From: Bacteroidaceae bacterium
GTDB lineage: Bacteria > Bacteroidota > Bacteroidia > Bacteroidales > Bacteroidaceae
Length of the DNA: 18,229 bases
Assembly (NCBI GenBank): GCA_016292545.1
Contig: JAEDIG010000040.1
Span: 1 to 18,229 of the forward strand
Direction of reading: 5' to 3'
Part shown: in pieces, positions 1 through 7,326 of the stretch
How the letters are laid out: the number at the start of each line of letters is the position of its first letter
Position numbering within the stretch: the first letter of the stretch is position 1
The notes under the pieces: model-generated
Told to the model about the DNA's origin: nothing
The model's input: only the letters and a program-made list of their open reading frames with translations
The model's database searches: none
Translations under genes and position numbers: made by a program

Positions 1-724
1 CGAAGAAGAGCAGGTCGCCTGGCTGGAGGTTGGCGAAGTCGGGGGCTATGTGGATGCGCTCGCCTTCGAGCGCCTGCTGGGAGGCGTTGCGTGGAATGAC
101 GATGTCGTGCATGAAAAGTACGGTGCGCACAAAGCCGCTGCAGTCCACACCCTTTGTGGACGTGCCGCCCCACATATAGGGAGTGCCCACCAGCCGGAGG
201 GCCGTGGCGAGGATGGCCTCGGGGCTGTTGTCGAGCCGCCGTCGCCACTGCTCCAGGGGAGAGCCGTCGGCGGCAGGCAGATAGCCCTGGCGTCCGTCGG
301 GGTATTCCACATGGTAATAGCGTCCACGCTTGCCCAGCAGCAGGAGGCGGTTGCCTGCCACTACGTCGCTCACGGGCTGTGCATGGCGGCTGGGGCGCGA
401 ATAGACCGTGCCGTAGAGCGAGGTGACCACCAGTTGGGGATGCTGGTTCCACAGCGAGAGCGCATTGCGGTCCACGGGACAGATGCATCCGCTCAGCACC
501 CAGGCCACATAGTGGTCGGGCGTTTCCACACATGTCCATTCGCGCAGCCTGTCCACTATCCTAACGGGCATGCCCAGCAGGGCCTGCGACTCCTGGCCGG
601 AGGAATATTCGGCTTCCGCACGGGTGTTGCACACCGACACGTTGACCAGCGCGTAGTCCTTCTCCTGTGCGGCAGAGGGCATCGTCCATGCCCACGCAAA
701 AAGTATGAGGAAGAAGATTTTCAT
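1..724 (-). CDS. Secreted NlpC/P60-family cysteine peptidase with SH3-like N-terminal region (3' end cut by window edge)
   Basis: The frame reads leftward from ATG 724-722 and is still open at base 1, giving 241 visible residues. Residues 1-19 form a signal peptide ending in SAA before Gln20, so the protein is exported. Residues about 25-155 look like one or two bacterial SH3 modules. The NlpC/P60 domain starts near residue 168 with LVGTPYMWGGTSTKGVDCSGF; Cys195 in DCSGF is the expected nucleophile. The catalytic His and the third active-site residue would lie past the edge and cannot be checked. The family cleaves D-Glu-gamma-diamino-acid bonds of cell-wall peptides; the SH3-NlpC order resembles dipeptidyl-peptidase VI/YkfC-type proteins. 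It lies downstream of ilvC on the same strand but is separated from it by a terminator-like hairpin. The family call is firm, the exact substrate is not. Confidence 0.88.
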   Translation of the reverse strand, partial: MKIFFLILFAWAWTMPSAAQEKDYALVNVSVCNTRAEAEYSSGQESQALLGMPVRIVDRLREWTCVETPDHYVAWVLSGCICPVDRNALSLWNQHPQLVVTSLYGTVYSRPSRHAQPVSDVVAGNRLLLLGKRGRYYHVEYPDGRQGYLPAADGSPLEQWRRRLDNSPEAILATALRLVGTPYMWGGTSTKGVDCSGFVRTVLFMHDIVIPRNASQQALEGERIHIAPDFANLQPGDLLFF

Positions 725-746
725 GCTTGCATACGGGATTTGTATG

Positions 747-789
747 AAAAAAAATGATGGGAGGCCAGAGGGCTATGCCTCTGCCTCCC
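747..789 (-). terminator. Intrinsic terminator of the ilv operon
   Basis: On the minus strand, GGGAGGCAGAGG pairs with CCTCTGGCCTCCC: a 12-bp stem with one bulged base and a short loop at about 772-777. ATCA and then eight T residues (complement of A747-A754) follow. Hairpin plus U-tract is the classic factor-independent form. It lies about 70 nt after the ilvC stop and ends 22 nt before the start codon of the NlpC/P60 gene. Confidence 0.75.
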
Positions 790-814
790 TGGGAATAGGC
801 GTGAGTTGCCACCG

Positions 815-841
815 GCACAGATGAGAGACAATCATCTGTGC
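815..841 (-). other. Perfect 10-bp inverted repeat downstream of ilvC
   Basis: GCACAGATGA (815-824) and TCATCTGTGC (832-841) are perfect inverted repeats around a 7-base loop. The element starts 20 bp past the ilvC stop codon. No T-tract follows it in the ilvC direction, so it is not a textbook intrinsic terminator. It may be a 3'-end stabilising hairpin in front of the stronger terminator at 747-789. Confidence 0.5.
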
Positions 842-861
842 GGCAGGCAAACAGACGGGAG

Positions 862-1905
862 TTAATTGTTCTCGGGACGCAGCTGACGCACGGTCTCGGC
901 AGTGCGCCACATCTCGCTCTCGTGCAGGGCGGCCAGTTCCTTCTCCAAGCCTACACGATAGTCGGGCTTGCTGTTGGCATCGATGCTGATCTGGGCTTCG
1001 TTGCCGCTCTTTACGCTTGCATAGAGCTTTTCCACAACAGGCTTGATGGCATCGTGGAAGGGACCCATCCAGTCGAGAGCACCACGCTGTGCGGTGGTAG
1101 AGCAGTTGGCATACATCCAGTCCATACCCTTCTGTGCGAACAGGGGCATCAGCGACTGGGTGAGCTCTTCAACGGTCTCGTTGAATGCTTCGGAGGGAGT
1201 GTGGCCGTTCTCGCGGAGCACCTCATACTGGGCCAGCAGCAGGCCCTGGATGGCACCCATCAATGAGCCGCGCTCGCCGGTGAGGTCGGAAGTGGCCTCG
1301 CGCTGGAAGGTGGTCTCGAACAGATAGCCGCTGCCAATGCCGATGCCCAGTGCCAGCGTGCGGTCCAATGCACGGCCGGTGGCATCCTGATATACGGCGT
1401 ATGAGCTGTTCAGACCGCGGCCTTCGAGGAACATGGTGCGCAGGGAGGTGCCGCTGCCCTTGGGGGCCACCATGATTACGTCAATATCCTTGGCAGGCAC
1501 GCAACCGGTGCGGTCGTTCCATGTGATGGCAAAGCCGTGTGAGAAATAGAGAGCCTTGCCAGGAGTGAGATACTGCTTCAGGGTGGGCCATACGCTCATC
1601 ACGGCAGCATCGCTCAGCAGGCACATTATAATGGTTCCCTTTTCTGCAGCCTCCTCGATGGAGAAGAGGGTCTTTCCGGGTACCCATCCGTCGGCTACAG
1701 CCTTTTCGAAGGTCTTGCCCTGACGCTGGCCAACGATTACGTTGAAGCCGTTGTCCCGCAGGTTGCATGCCTGACCGGGACCCTGCACGCCATAACCGAT
1801 GACAGCGATGGTTTCGTCCTTCAGGATTTCACGGGCTTTGTCGAGGGGAAATTCCTCGCGGGTCATTACTTCTTCAATGACACCGCCAAAATTCATTTTT
1901 GCCAT
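862..1905 (-). CDS. ilvC: Ketol-acid reductoisomerase (class I)
   Basis: 347 residues, the length usual for Bacteroidetes IlvC. The enzyme uses NAD(P)H and Mg2+ to isomerise and reduce 2-acetolactate (valine/leucine branch) or 2-aceto-2-hydroxybutyrate (isoleucine branch) to the dihydroxy acids that feed IlvD. The Rossmann fingerprint appears as IAVIGYGVQGPGQACNLRDNG near residues 33-53, and the C-terminal knotted domain contains ETTFQREATSDLTGERGSLMGAIQG with the metal-binding Asp and Glu. The ATG at 1905 is preceded by an A-rich leader of about 43 nt after the promoter at 1955-1963. It is the last gene of the ilvD-ilvB-ilvN-thioesterase-ilvC set but can also be transcribed separately. Terminator at 747-789. 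Confidence 0.97.
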   Translation of the reverse strand: MAKMNFGGVIEEVMTREEFPLDKAREILKDETIAVIGYGVQGPGQACNLRDNGFNVIVGQRQGKTFEKAVADGWVPGKTLFSIEEAAEKGTIIMCLLSDAAVMSVWPTLKQYLTPGKALYFSHGFAITWNDRTGCVPAKDIDVIMVAPKGSGTSLRTMFLEGRGLNSSYAVYQDATGRALDRTLALGIGIGSGYLFETTFQREATSDLTGERGSLMGAIQGLLLAQYEVLRENGHTPSEAFNETVEELTQSLMPLFAQKGMDWMYANCSTTAQRGALDWMGPFHDAIKPVVEKLYASVKSGNEAQISIDANSKPDYRVGLEKELAALHESEMWRTAETVRQLRPENN

Positions 1906-1954
1906 TTTTGTTTATTTTTTTGGTTAAAAACTTGTCTTTACCTTAAAATCGGGT

Positions 1955-1963
1955 GCAAAGTTA
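1955..1963 (-). promoter_or_regulatory. Bacteroidetes-type -7 element in front of ilvC
   Basis: The minus strand reads TAACTTTGC, an exact match to the Bacteroidetes -7 consensus TAnnTTTGC. It sits 23 bp after the thioesterase stop and about 50 bp before the ilvC ATG. No convincing TTTG-like -33 element is seen 19-20 bp upstream. It implies an internal operon promoter giving extra or independent ilvC transcription. Confidence 0.6.
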
Positions 1964-1985
1964 CGAAATATATTTAAAATGAGGG

Positions 1986-2732
1986 CTATTTGAAGCATAT
2001 TTTTGCTTGACACACAACATCATTGTCGTTTTTTCGCACTTCCACATCCACTTCGTCGGGTCCTGCCTGCTGGCGGTAGAAGGTGAGTGTGTCGCCCATA
2101 TACGCCTCTGTCTTGTAGGCAATCTCGAACCGCCAGATGCGCTGCTGCTCAAACCGCTCGCGGGGGAAGAGGTCGAGGATGTGCTCAATGTACTTGATGC
2201 TGTTGATGTGACCGTTGATGTCTACGTCGCTGTAATAGGTGTGGATGGTGCGCACCTTTTCCGCATCGCGGAAGCGGAAGCGTCCGTGGCCTGCAATGGG
2301 GCACACGTTGTCGGCCTCGTCCACCACATAGCGCAGTATGTCGCCGTCGTAGAGCGAAAACAGGTCGCACGGCTTGCGTGTCTGCAGGTCTATCATCGCC
2401 CAGATGCTGCGGGCATAGCCATAGGCCGTGCCGTCGGGGCGCAGGATGGCGAAGTTGCGGTTGGTGAACAGGCGGATGACGCTTTCCACCCATGTGCGGA
2501 TTTCCACCTGCTCATGCTGGCGCGGCATTTCCTCCAGCTCGATGCACAGGCGGCTGAGCACCCATGTATAGTGCTGCTCGTTGAGTGCGCCTATGCCCCA
2601 TCCCCTGCGTTGGGAATGGTTGCCGGCCGCATTGAGCAGATGGTTGCCCAGCACACCCATGAAAAGGCGGCCCGTGAAATCCACGTGGAAAGGCTCCACC
2701 CGGATGGGGTATGTGTCCACCTTCTCTATCAT
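1986..2732 (-). CDS. Acyl-ACP thioesterase (FatA/FatB-like, double hotdog)
   Basis: 248 residues from ATG 2732. This start overlaps the ilvN stop as ATGA, which fits translational coupling; an upstream in-frame ATG at 2834 would lie deep inside ilvN and is rejected. The Acyl-ACP_TE family hydrolyses acyl-ACP to free fatty acid and ACP in the cytosol. Two hotdog halves are visible: about 5-125 (MGVLGNHLLNAAGNHSQRRGWG onward) and about 155-248. The second carries DVDINGHINSIKYIEHILD, with the family Asp171/Asn173/His175 triad, and Glu209 in YKTEA. The position that is Cys in plant FatB is Ala210. It sits between ilvN and ilvC, so it is co-expressed with branched-chain amino acid synthesis. Preferred acyl chain unknown. 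Confidence 0.88.
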   Translation of the reverse strand: MIEKVDTYPIRVEPFHVDFTGRLFMGVLGNHLLNAAGNHSQRRGWGIGALNEQHYTWVLSRLCIELEEMPRQHEQVEIRTWVESVIRLFTNRNFAILRPDGTAYGYARSIWAMIDLQTRKPCDLFSLYDGDILRYVVDEADNVCPIAGHGRFRFRDAEKVRTIHTYYSDVDINGHINSIKYIEHILDLFPRERFEQQRIWRFEIAYKTEAYMGDTLTFYRQQAGPDEVDVEVRKNDNDVVCQAKICFK

Positions 2733-3544
2733 CTGTCCCTCTCCTCTTCGCGCTTGGCGATATACTGGTCCAGCCGTTCTATGCACGACTTGGTGATGGC
2801 AATGCGTCCGGAGCGCACGAACTGCAGCACGCAACCCAGGTCGTTGAGCTGGTTGAAGTGGTCCAGCACATCGCTGGTGACGCCTGTCTTCTCTACGGTG
2901 GTGTAGGTGGGGTTCACCTCCACGATGCGTGCATCAAATCGGCGCACGATGCGTGAGATTTCGGGGTTGGCCAGCACCAGGGGGGTGGAGAGCTTGAGGA
3001 GCGAGGTTTCGAGGATGAAGATTTCGTCGTCTACAAAGCAGTTGGCCTGCAGCACGTCAATCTTCTTCTCTATCTGCTTGCACAGCATTTCGGCCATCTC
3101 CTGGCGGCAATAGCATGTGATGGTGTACTTGTGCACGCCCGGTGTGCTGGAAGAGCACACGTTGAGCGACTCTATGTTCACCTGTCGGCGGGTGAAGACA
3201 GCTGTAATCTGGTTGAGCAGGCCGGCATAGTTCTCCGAGTAGATGATGAGTGTGTACAGGGTGAGGCCCTCATGGTTGAGGAGCGAGCCTTCCACGGCGG
3301 CCGATGCCCTGCGTGCCACGGCGTTGCGGCTGAAGGTTTCCCTTTGTCCGTCGCTGCGCTGGTCGTCGGCCAGGGTGGCCTTGCGCTGGCGTGCCAGATT
3401 CTTTTCGTATGAGTCGCGCTCGATGGAGGCAGCGGCACGCACAGCCGCATCAAACTGTTCGGTCACGTTCTGCTGCTCCTCACACTTGCCGCAGGTATTG
3501 CAGTCGCCGCATTCGGCAGCACCTATATTCTTGTTTGTTTCCAT
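2729..3544 (-). CDS. ilvN: Acetolactate synthase small (regulatory) subunit with long Cys-containing N-terminal extension
   Basis: 271 residues. The core from about residue 94 is a standard IlvN: an ACT domain (LYTLIIYSENYAGLLNQITAVFTRRQVNIESLNV, about 96-165) and the C-terminal ALS-regulatory domain to 271. It binds IlvB, raises its activity and normally confers valine feedback inhibition. Typical Bacteroidales IlvN is about 185 residues and begins right at the ACT domain. Here about 90 extra residues precede it, with CGDCNTCGKC (Cys12, 15, 18, 21), then a polar Arg/Ala-rich probably helical stretch. ATG 3544 lies 18 bp after the ilvB stop; starting at the core would leave a ~290-bp gap, and no ATG lies near the core start, so the extended start is preferred. 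A GTG at Val84 is a weaker alternative. Confidence 0.93.
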   Translation of the reverse strand: METNKNIGAAECGDCNTCGKCEEQQNVTEQFDAAVRAAASIERDSYEKNLARQRKATLADDQRSDGQRETFSRNAVARRASAAVEGSLLNHEGLTLYTLIIYSENYAGLLNQITAVFTRRQVNIESLNVCSSSTPGVHKYTITCYCRQEMAEMLCKQIEKKIDVLQANCFVDDEIFILETSLLKLSTPLVLANPEISRIVRRFDARIVEVNPTYTTVEKTGVTSDVLDHFNQLNDLGCVLQFVRSGRIAITKSCIERLDQYIAKREEERDR

Positions 3545-3562
3545 TTTCTACAATAATATATA

Positions 3563-5257
3563 TTATTTAACCTCCAGCAGCATTTCGTCCACATTGCCTC
3601 CAGGAGGTGTCATGGGCAACACGTTCTCCTCTTCCAGCACGGCCACTTGCAACAGGAAGGGGCCGTCGGTGTCCAGCATCTCGCGGATGGCACCGTCCAG
3701 CTCGCTGCGCTCCACCACGGTGCGGCAGGGAATGCCGTAGCCCTCGGCTATCTTTCCGAAGTCGGGGTTGGCCATGGGGGTGAAGGAGTAGCGCTTGTTA
3801 AAGAACATGTATTGCCACTGGCGCACGTTGCCCAGATAGTTGTTGTTCAGCAGGATCATCTTCACGGGACACTGCTGCTCCATGATGGTGCCCAGTTCCT
3901 GGATGGTCATCTGGAAACCGCCGTCGCCGCTGAACATGCACACCGTGCGGTCGGGTGCTCCGAAGGTGGCCCCTATGGCCGCGGGAATGCCGAAACCCAT
4001 GGTGCCGCAACCACCGCTGGTGACCACCGAACGGGGCTGGGTGAAGCGGAAATAGCGGCAGCCGAACATCTGGTTCTGCCCCACATCGGTCACCAGTATG
4101 GCCTTGTGGTGAGCAGCCTCGCTCACCTTGTTCACCACCTCGCCCATCAGAATTGGACCCTCGGTGGGGTAGAGCGCAGGGCGAATCACCTTGTTGAATT
4201 CCTTTTCGTCGTAGGGTTTGAAACCTTCTATCCATGCGTTGTGGGTGGCCTTGTCCACCAGTGGCGTCACGGCTGCCAGCGTCTGTTTGCAGTCGCCCAC
4301 CACGGCCAGGTCCACCTTCACGTTCTTGTCTATCTCCGAGGGGTCAATCTCGAAGTGGATGATTCTGGCCTGCTTGGCATAATTCTTCAGGTTGCCCGTC
4401 ACGCGGTCGTCGAAGCGCATGCCCACGGCAATGAGCAGGTCACACTGGTTGGTCATCACGTTGGGGGCCAGATTGCCATGCATGCCCAGCTTGCCCATGT
4501 TCAGGGGATGGGCCGAGGGAAGGGCCGACAGGCCCAGGAACGTGGTGCCCACGGGAATCTGCGCCTTTTCGATGAGTGTCTTCAGTTCCTCGCTGGCGTT
4601 TGCCAGCTCTACACCCTGACCCACCAGCATGAAGGGCTTCACACTCTCGTTGATCATCCGGGCGGCCTGTTCGATGGCACCTTCGGAGGGCTGGGGTACG
4701 GGGTTGTAGCTGCGGATGAAGTCCACCTTCTGCGGCTGGTAGTCGATCAGCGCCGTCTGGGCGTTCTTGGTGAAATCGAGCACCACAGGACCCGGGCGGC
4801 CGCTGCTGGCGATGTAGAAAGCGCGTGCCACTGCCCAAGCAATGTCCTCGGCACGCCGTATCTGGAAGTTCCATTTGGTGATGGGCTGTGTCACGCCCAC
4901 CACATCCACCTCCTGGAAGGCATCGGTTCCCAGCATGGCTGCCCCCACCTGTCCGCAGATGACCACCAGCGGGGTGGAGTCCACCATGGCATCGGCCACG
5001 CCGGTGATGGTGTTCATGGCGCCAGGGCCGGAGGTCACAATGCAGCAACCCACCTTTCCGCTTACGCGGGCATAGCCCTGTGCTGCATGCACGGCGGCCT
5101 GTTCGTGGCGCACCAGGATGTGGTTCAGTGTTTGTTTGTGGTCATAGAGTGCATCATAGGTGGGCATGATGGCACCGCCCGGATAGCCGAAGAGCACTTC
5201 CACCCCTTCGTGTTCCAGCGAGCGCATCAGTGCCTCTGCACCGGATATTTTTTCCAT
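3563..5257 (-). CDS. ilvB: Acetolactate synthase large (catalytic) subunit
   Basis: 564 residues, full length. A ThDP-dependent enzyme that condenses two pyruvates to 2-acetolactate, or pyruvate plus 2-oxobutyrate to 2-aceto-2-hydroxybutyrate, the first common step to valine, leucine and isoleucine. The Pyr domain has FGYPGGAIMP and RHEQAAVHAAQGYAR with catalytic Glu52. The middle domain is about 190-335. The ThDP-binding motif runs from GDGG (444-447) to NNN (471-473). ATG 5257 lies 26 bp after the ilvD stop, with a purine-rich AGAAAAAGA just upstream, and ilvN starts 18 bp after its stop, so this is one transcription unit. Confidence 0.97.
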   Translation of the reverse strand: MEKISGAEALMRSLEHEGVEVLFGYPGGAIMPTYDALYDHKQTLNHILVRHEQAAVHAAQGYARVSGKVGCCIVTSGPGAMNTITGVADAMVDSTPLVVICGQVGAAMLGTDAFQEVDVVGVTQPITKWNFQIRRAEDIAWAVARAFYIASSGRPGPVVLDFTKNAQTALIDYQPQKVDFIRSYNPVPQPSEGAIEQAARMINESVKPFMLVGQGVELANASEELKTLIEKAQIPVGTTFLGLSALPSAHPLNMGKLGMHGNLAPNVMTNQCDLLIAVGMRFDDRVTGNLKNYAKQARIIHFEIDPSEIDKNVKVDLAVVGDCKQTLAAVTPLVDKATHNAWIEGFKPYDEKEFNKVIRPALYPTEGPILMGEVVNKVSEAAHHKAILVTDVGQNQMFGCRYFRFTQPRSVVTSGGCGTMGFGIPAAIGATFGAPDRTVCMFSGDGGFQMTIQELGTIMEQQCPVKMILLNNNYLGNVRQWQYMFFNKRYSFTPMANPDFGKIAEGYGIPCRTVVERSELDGAIREMLDTDGPFLLQVAVLEEENVLPMTPPGGNVDEMLLEVK

Positions 5258-5283
5258 TGTCTTTTTCTGCTTCTATTGGTTCT

Positions 5284-7086
5284 TTAGTCAATGATTCTCA
5301 CACCACCCTTGTCGGCCGATGAAACGCTCTGTGCATAGGCACGCAGGGCCTTGCTCACAACGCGGTTGCGCCGGAGGGGCTGCTGCGGACGGGCCGCCAG
5401 CTGCTCGTCGGTGAGCCGCACGTTGATGGAGCGGTTGGGAATGTCGATGTCGATGATGTCGCCGTCCACCAGCTTGCCGATGTTGCCGCCTGCGGCTGCC
5501 TCGGGGCTGCAATGGCCTATGCTGAGGCCGCTGGTGCCGCCGCTGAAGCGTCCGTCGGTGACCAGAGCGCATTCCTTGCCCATGTGCATGCTCTTGATGT
5601 AGCTGGTGGGGTAGAGCATCTCCTGCATGCCGGGGCCGCCCTTGGGGCCTTCGTGGGTGATGACCACCACATCGCCTTTCTTCACCTTTCCTCCCAGGAT
5701 GCCTTCGCATGCGTCCTCCTGGCTGTCGAATACCACGGCGGGGCCGCTGAACTTCCATATGCTTTCGTCCACGCCGGCAGTCTTTACCACACATCCGTCC
5801 TGTGCGATGTTGCCGAAGAGGATGGCCATGCCACCGTCCTTGGTGTAGGCATGTTCGATGTCGCGGATGCAGCCTGTCTGGCGGTCGGTGTCGAGGGTTT
5901 CATAGCTGGTGTCCTGTGCACCCAGCTTGTTGCAGAACACGCCTGCTGGGGCGGAACTGTAGATGCGCCTGGCTTCGGGGTCTATGTCGGCCTTGAGGAT
6001 GGAATAGCGGTCGATGTCCTCTGCCAGAGTGTGGCCGTTCACGCGCTTGGCGCTCGTGTCCACGAGGCCTCCCTTGGCCAGCTCGCCCAGCAGGCCCATC
6101 ATGCCGCCTGCGCGTCCGCACTCCTGCACGCTGTACTTCTGGCTGTTGGGAGCCAGCTTGCACAGGAACGGTGTCTTGCGCGAGAGGGCATCTATGTCGG
6201 CCATCGTGAAGTCTACGCCGGCTTCCTGTGCCACGGCCAGCAGGTGGAGCACGGTGTTGGTGCTTGCACCCATGGCGATGTCGAGGGTCATGGCGTTCAT
6301 GAAGGCTGTGCGTGTGGCAATGCTGCGCGGCAGCACGCTCTCGTCGCCGTCCTCATAGTAGGCCAGTGCGTTCTTCACAATCTGCCGTGCGGCATCCTTC
6401 ATCAGGCGTACACGGTGGACGTGGGTGGCCAGGATGGTGCCGTTGCCTGGAAGCGACAGGCCGATGGCTTCGGTGAGGTTGTTCATGCTGTTGGCTGTGA
6501 ACATGCCGGAGCAGCATCCGCATCCGGGGCATGCACGGTTCTCCACTTCGGCCAGTTCCTCGTCGCCCACGGTGGGGTCGGCTCCCTTTATCATGGCGGC
6601 AATCAGGTCGAGGTTCTTGCCCTTGTACTTGCCTGCTTCCATGGGACCCCCGCTCACGAATACGGCGGGGATGTTCAGCCTCATGGCGGCCATCAGCATG
6701 CCGGGGGTGATCTTGTCGCAGTTCGACACGCAGATCATGGCATCGGCCTTGTGGGCGTTGCACATATATTCCACGCTGTCGGCGATGATGTCGCGGCTGG
6801 GCAGCGAATAGAGCATGCCGTCGTGGCCCATCGCTATGCCGTCGTCGATGGCGATGGTGTTGAATTCTGCTGCATAACAGCCTAGGCTCTCTATCTCGGC
6901 CTTGATGATCTGGCCGGCCTCGTGAAGATGGGTGTGGCCGGGGACAAACTGTGTGAACGAATTGACGATGGCAATTATCGGCTTGCCAAACTGTTCACGT
7001 TTCATGCCGTTTGCTACCCACAGGGCGCGGGCTCCCGCCATGCGGCGGCCTTCTGTACAAACTGCACTGCGAAGTTGGTGTTTCAT
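5284..7086 (-). CDS. ilvD: Dihydroxy-acid dehydratase
   Basis: 600 residues. It dehydrates 2,3-dihydroxyisovalerate and its isoleucine counterpart to the 2-oxo acids, using an Fe-S cluster and Mg2+. Family signatures are ICVSNCDKITPGMLMAAMRLNIP (Cys123 as cluster ligand, Lys125 as the carbamylated metal-site Lys), ENRACPGCGCCSGMFTANSMNNLTEAIGL (cluster Cys192 by alignment with the E. coli motif) and the C-terminal TDGRFSGGTSGLSIGHCSPEAA. The CSGMFTANSMN form places it in the E. coli-like IlvD branch rather than the CGGMYTANTM branch. First gene of the ilv operon; a promoter lies at 7132-7164. Its leader is about 40 nt, with no room for a leader peptide or T-box. Confidence 0.97.
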   Translation of the reverse strand: MKHQLRSAVCTEGRRMAGARALWVANGMKREQFGKPIIAIVNSFTQFVPGHTHLHEAGQIIKAEIESLGCYAAEFNTIAIDDGIAMGHDGMLYSLPSRDIIADSVEYMCNAHKADAMICVSNCDKITPGMLMAAMRLNIPAVFVSGGPMEAGKYKGKNLDLIAAMIKGADPTVGDEELAEVENRACPGCGCCSGMFTANSMNNLTEAIGLSLPGNGTILATHVHRVRLMKDAARQIVKNALAYYEDGDESVLPRSIATRTAFMNAMTLDIAMGASTNTVLHLLAVAQEAGVDFTMADIDALSRKTPFLCKLAPNSQKYSVQECGRAGGMMGLLGELAKGGLVDTSAKRVNGHTLAEDIDRYSILKADIDPEARRIYSSAPAGVFCNKLGAQDTSYETLDTDRQTGCIRDIEHAYTKDGGMAILFGNIAQDGCVVKTAGVDESIWKFSGPAVVFDSQEDACEGILGGKVKKGDVVVITHEGPKGGPGMQEMLYPTSYIKSMHMGKECALVTDGRFSGGTSGLSIGHCSPEAAAGGNIGKLVDGDIIDIDIPNRSINVRLTDEQLAARPQQPLRRNRVVSKALRAYAQSVSSADKGGVRIID

Positions 7087-7131
7087 TGCTTTATTTTGTT
7101 TCGTTTTGTAATCTCTTTACCGCAATTCTCC

Positions 7132-7150
7132 GCAAAAGTACAGCTTTTGC
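7132..7150. promoter_or_regulatory. Inverted repeat overlapping the ilvD -7 element (candidate operator)
   Basis: GCAAAAGTACAGCTTTTGC has 7-bp perfect arms (GCAAAAG / CTTTTGC) around a 5-base centre. One arm is the -7 element itself, so a dimeric protein bound here would occlude RNA polymerase. The slyD promoter on the other side lacks this dyad. Function is inferred from position and symmetry only. Confidence 0.35.
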
Positions 7151-7164
7151 GCCATTCGAGCAAA
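7132..7164 (-). promoter_or_regulatory. Promoter of the ilv operon
   Basis: On the minus strand, a TTTGC -33 element (7160-7164) is followed by a 19-bp spacer and TACTTTTGC (7132-7140), matching the Bacteroidetes TAnnTTTG -7 element. It lies about 45 bp before the ilvD ATG. No other candidate of this quality exists on the minus strand between 7087 and 7326. Confidence 0.78.
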
Positions 7165-7262
7165 TGAATTATCACATTATTTATAAAATTCATTAATATT
7201 TGTAAGGATGGGCACTTTGAATGGGCAAGAATGGAGGCAATGGCCACATTTTGATGCGTTTT

Positions 7263-7296
7263 TTTTGCTCGCTTGGGAAAAATGCTGTACCTTCGC
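7263..7296 (+). promoter_or_regulatory. Promoter of the slyD-aroC unit
   Basis: A TTTGC -33 element (7264-7268, at the end of a T-run) is followed by 19 bp and TACCTTCGC (7288-7296), one base off TAnnTTTGC. The slyD-like ATG follows 30 bp downstream. The sequence is strikingly similar to the ilvD promoter on the opposite strand. Confidence 0.72.
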
Positions 7297-7326
7297 GGAA
7301 AAATTGTTTAACACTAATTTTCAAAC

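Larger units (their letters stand above)
7087..7326. other. Divergent intergenic region between ilvD and slyD
   Basis: The longest gene-free stretch of the window (240 bp), AT-rich in the middle. It holds the two outward-facing promoters and the inverted repeat listed separately. Between them (7165-7262) I see no ORF, small RNA or riboswitch-like fold. Confidence 0.7.

Noticed and set aside
50..757. Plus-strand ORF of 235 codons at the left edge
   Set aside because: The minus strand holds a signal peptide, SH3-like region and DCSGF motif of an NlpC/P60 protein, so the plus frame is a shadow.
3647..5287. Plus-strand ORF of 546 codons opposite ilvB
   Set aside because: It is antisense to a full-length, motif-complete IlvB; GC-rich codon bias keeps the opposite frame open, and its translation (His/Gly/Val-rich) matches no family I recognise.
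5512..6885. Plus-strand ORF of 457 codons opposite ilvD
   Set aside because: Shadow of ilvD, with biased His/Gly/Ala composition and no domain signature.
7087..7131. Leader peptide, T-box or riboswitch controlling the ilv operon
   Set aside because: The leader after the promoter is only about 40 nt, with no small ORF rich in Ile/Val/Leu codons and no stable fold.
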